Under the pieces are notes generated by a model. That model was not told where the DNA came from and did not search any database. It saw only the letters and a list, made by a program, of their open reading frames with translations. Of a stretch of 64,000 nucleotides of DNA, positions 61,981 to 64,000 are shown piece after piece (position 1 is the first letter of the stretch; every line of letters begins with the position of its first letter). Source of the stretch: Polyangium mundeleinium (GTDB lineage Bacteria; Myxococcota_A; Polyangia; Polyangiales; Polyangiaceae); assembly GCF_028369105.1 (NCBI RefSeq), contig NZ_JAQNDO010000001.1, positions 11,130,501-11,194,500 on the forward strand, in the 5' to 3' direction. The position numbers and the translations under genes were made by a program.

Positions 61981-62871
61981 TCAGCGCCCATTGTTCGCGA
62001 CGAGCAGGGCAGCGAGGTCTGCCGCGGAGAGATCAAGGGCCATGTCCGTAAGCCGGGTGGCGCCCTCCTTGCGGAGCTGCGTGGCGAGGTTCTCACGCTC
62101 GTCGCTGGTCAACGGCCGGGCGAGCCGTCGCTCGAACAGTCGCAAAACTGGCTCTAGGCTTCCTTCCGCGCGCCCTTCCTCGCGACCTTGCTGCACGTAC
62201 TTGCGGGCAAATTCGCTCTGGTACTCGTAGTTCGGAATGCTCATGAGCTTCTCCAGGGCTGTCCGGGCAGCTTCGCCCAGCGAAAATAGCACGAGATCCG
62301 CGTAGAGTTTCGCTCGCTCCGCATCCAGCCCCGCCCCCGCTGCCAGCGCCGCCACCGCGATGGAAATCCCTCCCTCCGTTCGTCCGTGCGCGAGCGCCGA
62401 GAGGACCGACAGTTCCGGCCTTTCCTTGGCTTCGTCGATGTCCTTCACCACGGGCACCCCCTCCGGCCCCAGGACCAGAGGCGTGATCGAAGCCTGTCCG
62501 GGGCCGAGCACGATCGGCTGCGAAAGACGCGCCGCGAGCGCTCCGTCGGGCGTGACGACCAGCAAGCACGCCGGGCACCGGTAACGCGCACGCGCACCGG
62601 CGACGTACGCAGGCCAGGCAAAGGGCTTGTCCGCATCCCACGGGAGCTGCGCTTCGACGATGATGACCAGGACAGGTTGATCGTCGAGGAGCAAGACGAG
62701 GAGATCGGCGCGAAGCTCGCGCGGGATGATGTTCGTCAGATCCGCCGAGGCAATCCGCGCCTCCGTGAACGGCGGCAACGGGATGTGCAGGGCCTCGTGA
62801 AGGAGCTCCGCCGCCAGGACCGGACGGTTGCGGAAAAGCTCGATGATCGCCTCGTGCAAGAGGGAAGGCAC
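61981..62871 (-). CDS. Rpn/PD-(D/E)XK nuclease-like family protein
   Basis: 296 residues from a GTG at 62871. The N-terminal ~110 residues have the Rpn-like layout, LLHEAIIELFRNRPVLAAEL (4-23), then Asp56 and the E-x-Q pair Glu73/Gln75, which fit the PD-(D/E)XK active site in its E-x-Q form. Residues ~130-296 are helical with a C-terminal DUF4351-like tail. These proteins are linked to recombination-promoting nucleases and often come in many copies per genome in this group. No inverted repeats are seen around it. Confidence 0.8.
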   Translation of the reverse strand: MPSLLHEAIIELFRNRPVLAAELLHEALHIPLPPFTEARIASADLTNIIPRELRADLLVLLLDDQPVLVIIVEAQLPWDADKPFAWPAYVAGARARYRCPACLLVVTPDGALAARLSQPIVLGPGQASITPLVLGPEGVPVVKDIDEAKERPELSVLSALAHGRTEGGISIAVAALAAGAGLDAERAKLYADLVLFSLGEAARTALEKLMSIPNYEYQSEFARKYVQQGREEGRAEGSLEPVLRLFERRLARPLTSDERENLATQLRKEGATRLTDMALDLSAADLAALLVANNGR

Positions 62872-63421
62872 GAGAGCGCTCTACTGCGAGAGCACGGGGG
62901 GGACAAGGGATAGGTTCGTCGGGGAACGAATCGGTTTTACCGGAACCATGCTGCTGCTGCCGCCGCTGCCGGTTCCGCTTCCGCCTCCCCCCGCTCCCGC
63001 GCGCAATCTGCTCAGTTGTTCGCGATGGTGTCGTCGATCCAATCCTTCTCCGCATCCCGAATCCGCCAAGAAACCTGCGCGCATTCCTTCCTCGCAAGCG
63101 TCTTTCGAGCGGTTTTACCGCGAATGCCGCCCCTTCGTCCGCTCCACCCTTCTCCAGCGCGGCGTCCCGGAGCGGGAGGTGGACGACCTCGTGCAGGAGG
63201 TCTTCATCATTGCCTGGCGTGACGGGTCTCCCCTCCCCCCGAGGCGGCGCGTGCGCTACCTATGGCCGACCTACAACTTCACGTGCGAATACAACTTTAC
63301 CGTGGTGGGACCGGCGTTTCTCTCCGGCGTAAGCAATTGCGCCGGCAACAAGCAGATGATGACCGCAGACCGCACCTGTCCCTGACGACCTCGAGCGCGC
63401 CGCTCGGGGTAAAGCGTCCGG
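62872..63421. other. 550-base stretch without an intact gene
   Basis: Lies between the Rpn-like gene and the right-end gene. It holds the ECF sigma-factor fragment at 63098-63223 and, after it, a somewhat AT-richer section with a direct repeat tacaactt (twice within 63270-63300). No promoter, tRNA or terminator could be supported. Confidence 0.6.
63098..63223 (+). pseudogene. Truncated ECF sigma factor (region 2 only)
   Basis: The translated fragment (42 residues) matches sigma-70 region 2 from the helix with FYRECRPFVRSTL through VDDLVQEVFIIAW. The upstream frame is low-complexity Pro/Ser and the downstream frame loses similarity at once, with no region 4. There is no start codon with a ribosome-binding site for it. 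It looks like a decayed gene remnant, in contrast to the complete ECF gene at 8957. Confidence 0.75.
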
Positions 63422-64000
63422 TCAAAAGCAGCGCCCGCTCTTCAGGGCGGCAGACTGGCGATGGCGTAAGGCGAGCAGACCAAGGCCAAGCAAACCGAGG
63501 AGCGTGCCAGGGCTCCCGCTCGGAGTTCCAGGTGCGGCGCGGCAATCGCAGCCGCCCTCCTCGGCGATTGGGCCGCCGCCGCTCCCGCCGCTGCCGTCAC
63601 CGCCGCTCCCGCTGCCGCTTCCGCTCCCGCTGCCGCTTCCGCTTCCGCTGCCGCTTCCGCTTCCGCTGCCGCTTCCGCTGCCGCTTCCGCTCCCGCTGCC
63701 GCTTCCGCTGCCGCTTCCGCTTCCGCTGCCGCTTCCGCTTCCGCTGCCGCTTCCGCTCCCGCTTCCGCTGCTGCTTCCGCTGCTGCTTCCGCCGCCGCCG
63801 CCGCTCCCGCCGCCGCCGCCGCTCCCGCCGGTCCCCGACTCGCACGCGCCGCTCATGCAAACGCCTCCCTGGCACGGCGTTCCGTCGGACGCCTGCGCAT
63901 CCGCGGGGCAGCCATCCAGAGCTCCGTCGCACGTCTCCGCCACATCGCACGCTCCGGCCGACGCGCGGCATTCCGTGCCCGGCGCGGTTTTGGCATCCGC
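63422..64000 (-). CDS. Secreted disintegrin-repeat protein with Ser/Gly linker and MYXO-CTERM-like tail (5' end outside window)
   Basis: The frame is open to the right edge, so the N-terminus is missing. The visible 192 residues start with a Cys-rich disintegrin/ADAM-like repeat fragment (CDVAETCDG, then CPADA). A Ser/Gly run of about 70 residues follows. A C-terminal sorting signal of the MYXO-CTERM type ends it: CDCRAA, a hydrophobic LLGLLGLGLLAL helix, and basic residues RHRQ. This signal is used by myxobacteria to export and anchor proteins to the outer surface. The 10-residue tail after the Arg residues is unusual. Confidence 0.85.
   Translation of the reverse strand, partial: ADAKTAPGTECRASAGACDVAETCDGALDGCPADAQASDGTPCQGGVCMSGACESGTGGSGGGGGSGGGGGSSSGSSSGSGSGSGSGSGSGSGSGSGSGSGSGSGSGSGSGSGSGSGSGSGSGSGSGSGSGSGGDGSGGSGGGPIAEEGGCDCRAAPGTPSGSPGTLLGLLGLGLLALRHRQSAALKSGRCF
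63601..63795. repeat. Hexamer microsatellite coding a Ser/Gly run
   Basis: About 195 bases of near-identical 6-bp units of the form (gctgcc/gcttcc/gctccc) encode, on the minus strand, an SG run in the surface protein. The array is slippage-prone and could vary in length between strains. Confidence 0.9.

Noticed and set aside
1-64000. Transfer RNA, rRNA, CRISPR array or insertion sequence
   Set aside because: No cloverleaf, conserved rRNA or repeat-spacer pattern and no inverted repeats flanking a transposase were found by reading the intergenic regions. A covariance search would be needed to exclude small RNAs.

Overview
The window looks like a chromosomal segment of a large-genome myxobacterium, probably of the Sorangium/Polyangium type. 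The signs are very high GC with strong third-position bias, many lipoproteins tethered by Ser/Gly-rich linkers, giant TPR proteins, Hanks-type kinases fused to AAA-ATPase/TPR or beta-propeller modules, MopE-like calcium motifs, and a MYXO-CTERM-like sorting tail at the right edge. I see no tRNA, rRNA, CRISPR array, insertion sequence or prophage. The genus is inferred.

Layout. Bases 1-8.9 kb hold the tail of a membrane protein, an H-NOX-like (HNOB) sensor, an 1853-residue TPR protein, a nine-repeat Cys-rich lipoprotein and a small lipoprotein with a clear intrinsic terminator. Bases 8.9-13.7 kb are a same-strand run: an ECF sigma factor, a FecR/TPR membrane protein, a probable outer-membrane protein, a small gene and an S2P-type intramembrane protease with CBS domains. 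The set looks like a trans-envelope signalling cassette. Bases 13.8-15.2 kb encode a soluble tandem histidine-kinase-like protein in which both phosphoacceptor histidines and both N-boxes appear lost. Bases 15.3-26.2 kb hold a MopE-like lipoprotein, a PLD-like/EVE fusion, a GST, a beta-propeller plus di-heme cytochrome lipoprotein, and a DUF2252 / barrel / lamin-tail operon.

Bases 26.3-33.9 kb carry a 2OG-Fe(II) oxygenase coupled to a very large kinase-ATPase-TPR regulator, a START-like secreted protein, a histone-H1-like tail protein, and the repair enzymes Pcm and AlkB. Bases 34.0-45.6 kb hold surface lipoproteins (MBL-fold, lipase-like, VWA, a Gly-rich DUF1565 protein), a HAD-type 5'-nucleotidase, a GNAT-like protein, and a translationally coupled pair (an anchored protein plus a pseudo-gluzincin) read from a probable leaderless promoter. 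Bases 45.6-51.6 kb hold a DUF2169 protein (type VI secretion related), a dolichyl-phosphate-mannose-synthase-like GT2, thioredoxin and a probable pseudokinase/propeller protein. Bases 51.7-57.3 kb are a housekeeping operon, gap-pgk-tpiA-secG, continued by a GT-C-like membrane glycosyltransferase and a WbpD-like sugar N-acetyltransferase. The right end has an O-antigen-ligase-like protein, a Rpn/PD-(D/E)XK-like protein, a fragment of an ECF sigma factor and a MYXO-CTERM-like protein running off the edge.

Most of the very long antisense reading frames are artefacts of the GC-rich codon usage. The best leads for something new are the tandem pseudo-histidine kinase, the ECF-FecR-barrel-S2P run, the degenerate PLD-EVE fusion and the DUF2252/porin/LTD operon.
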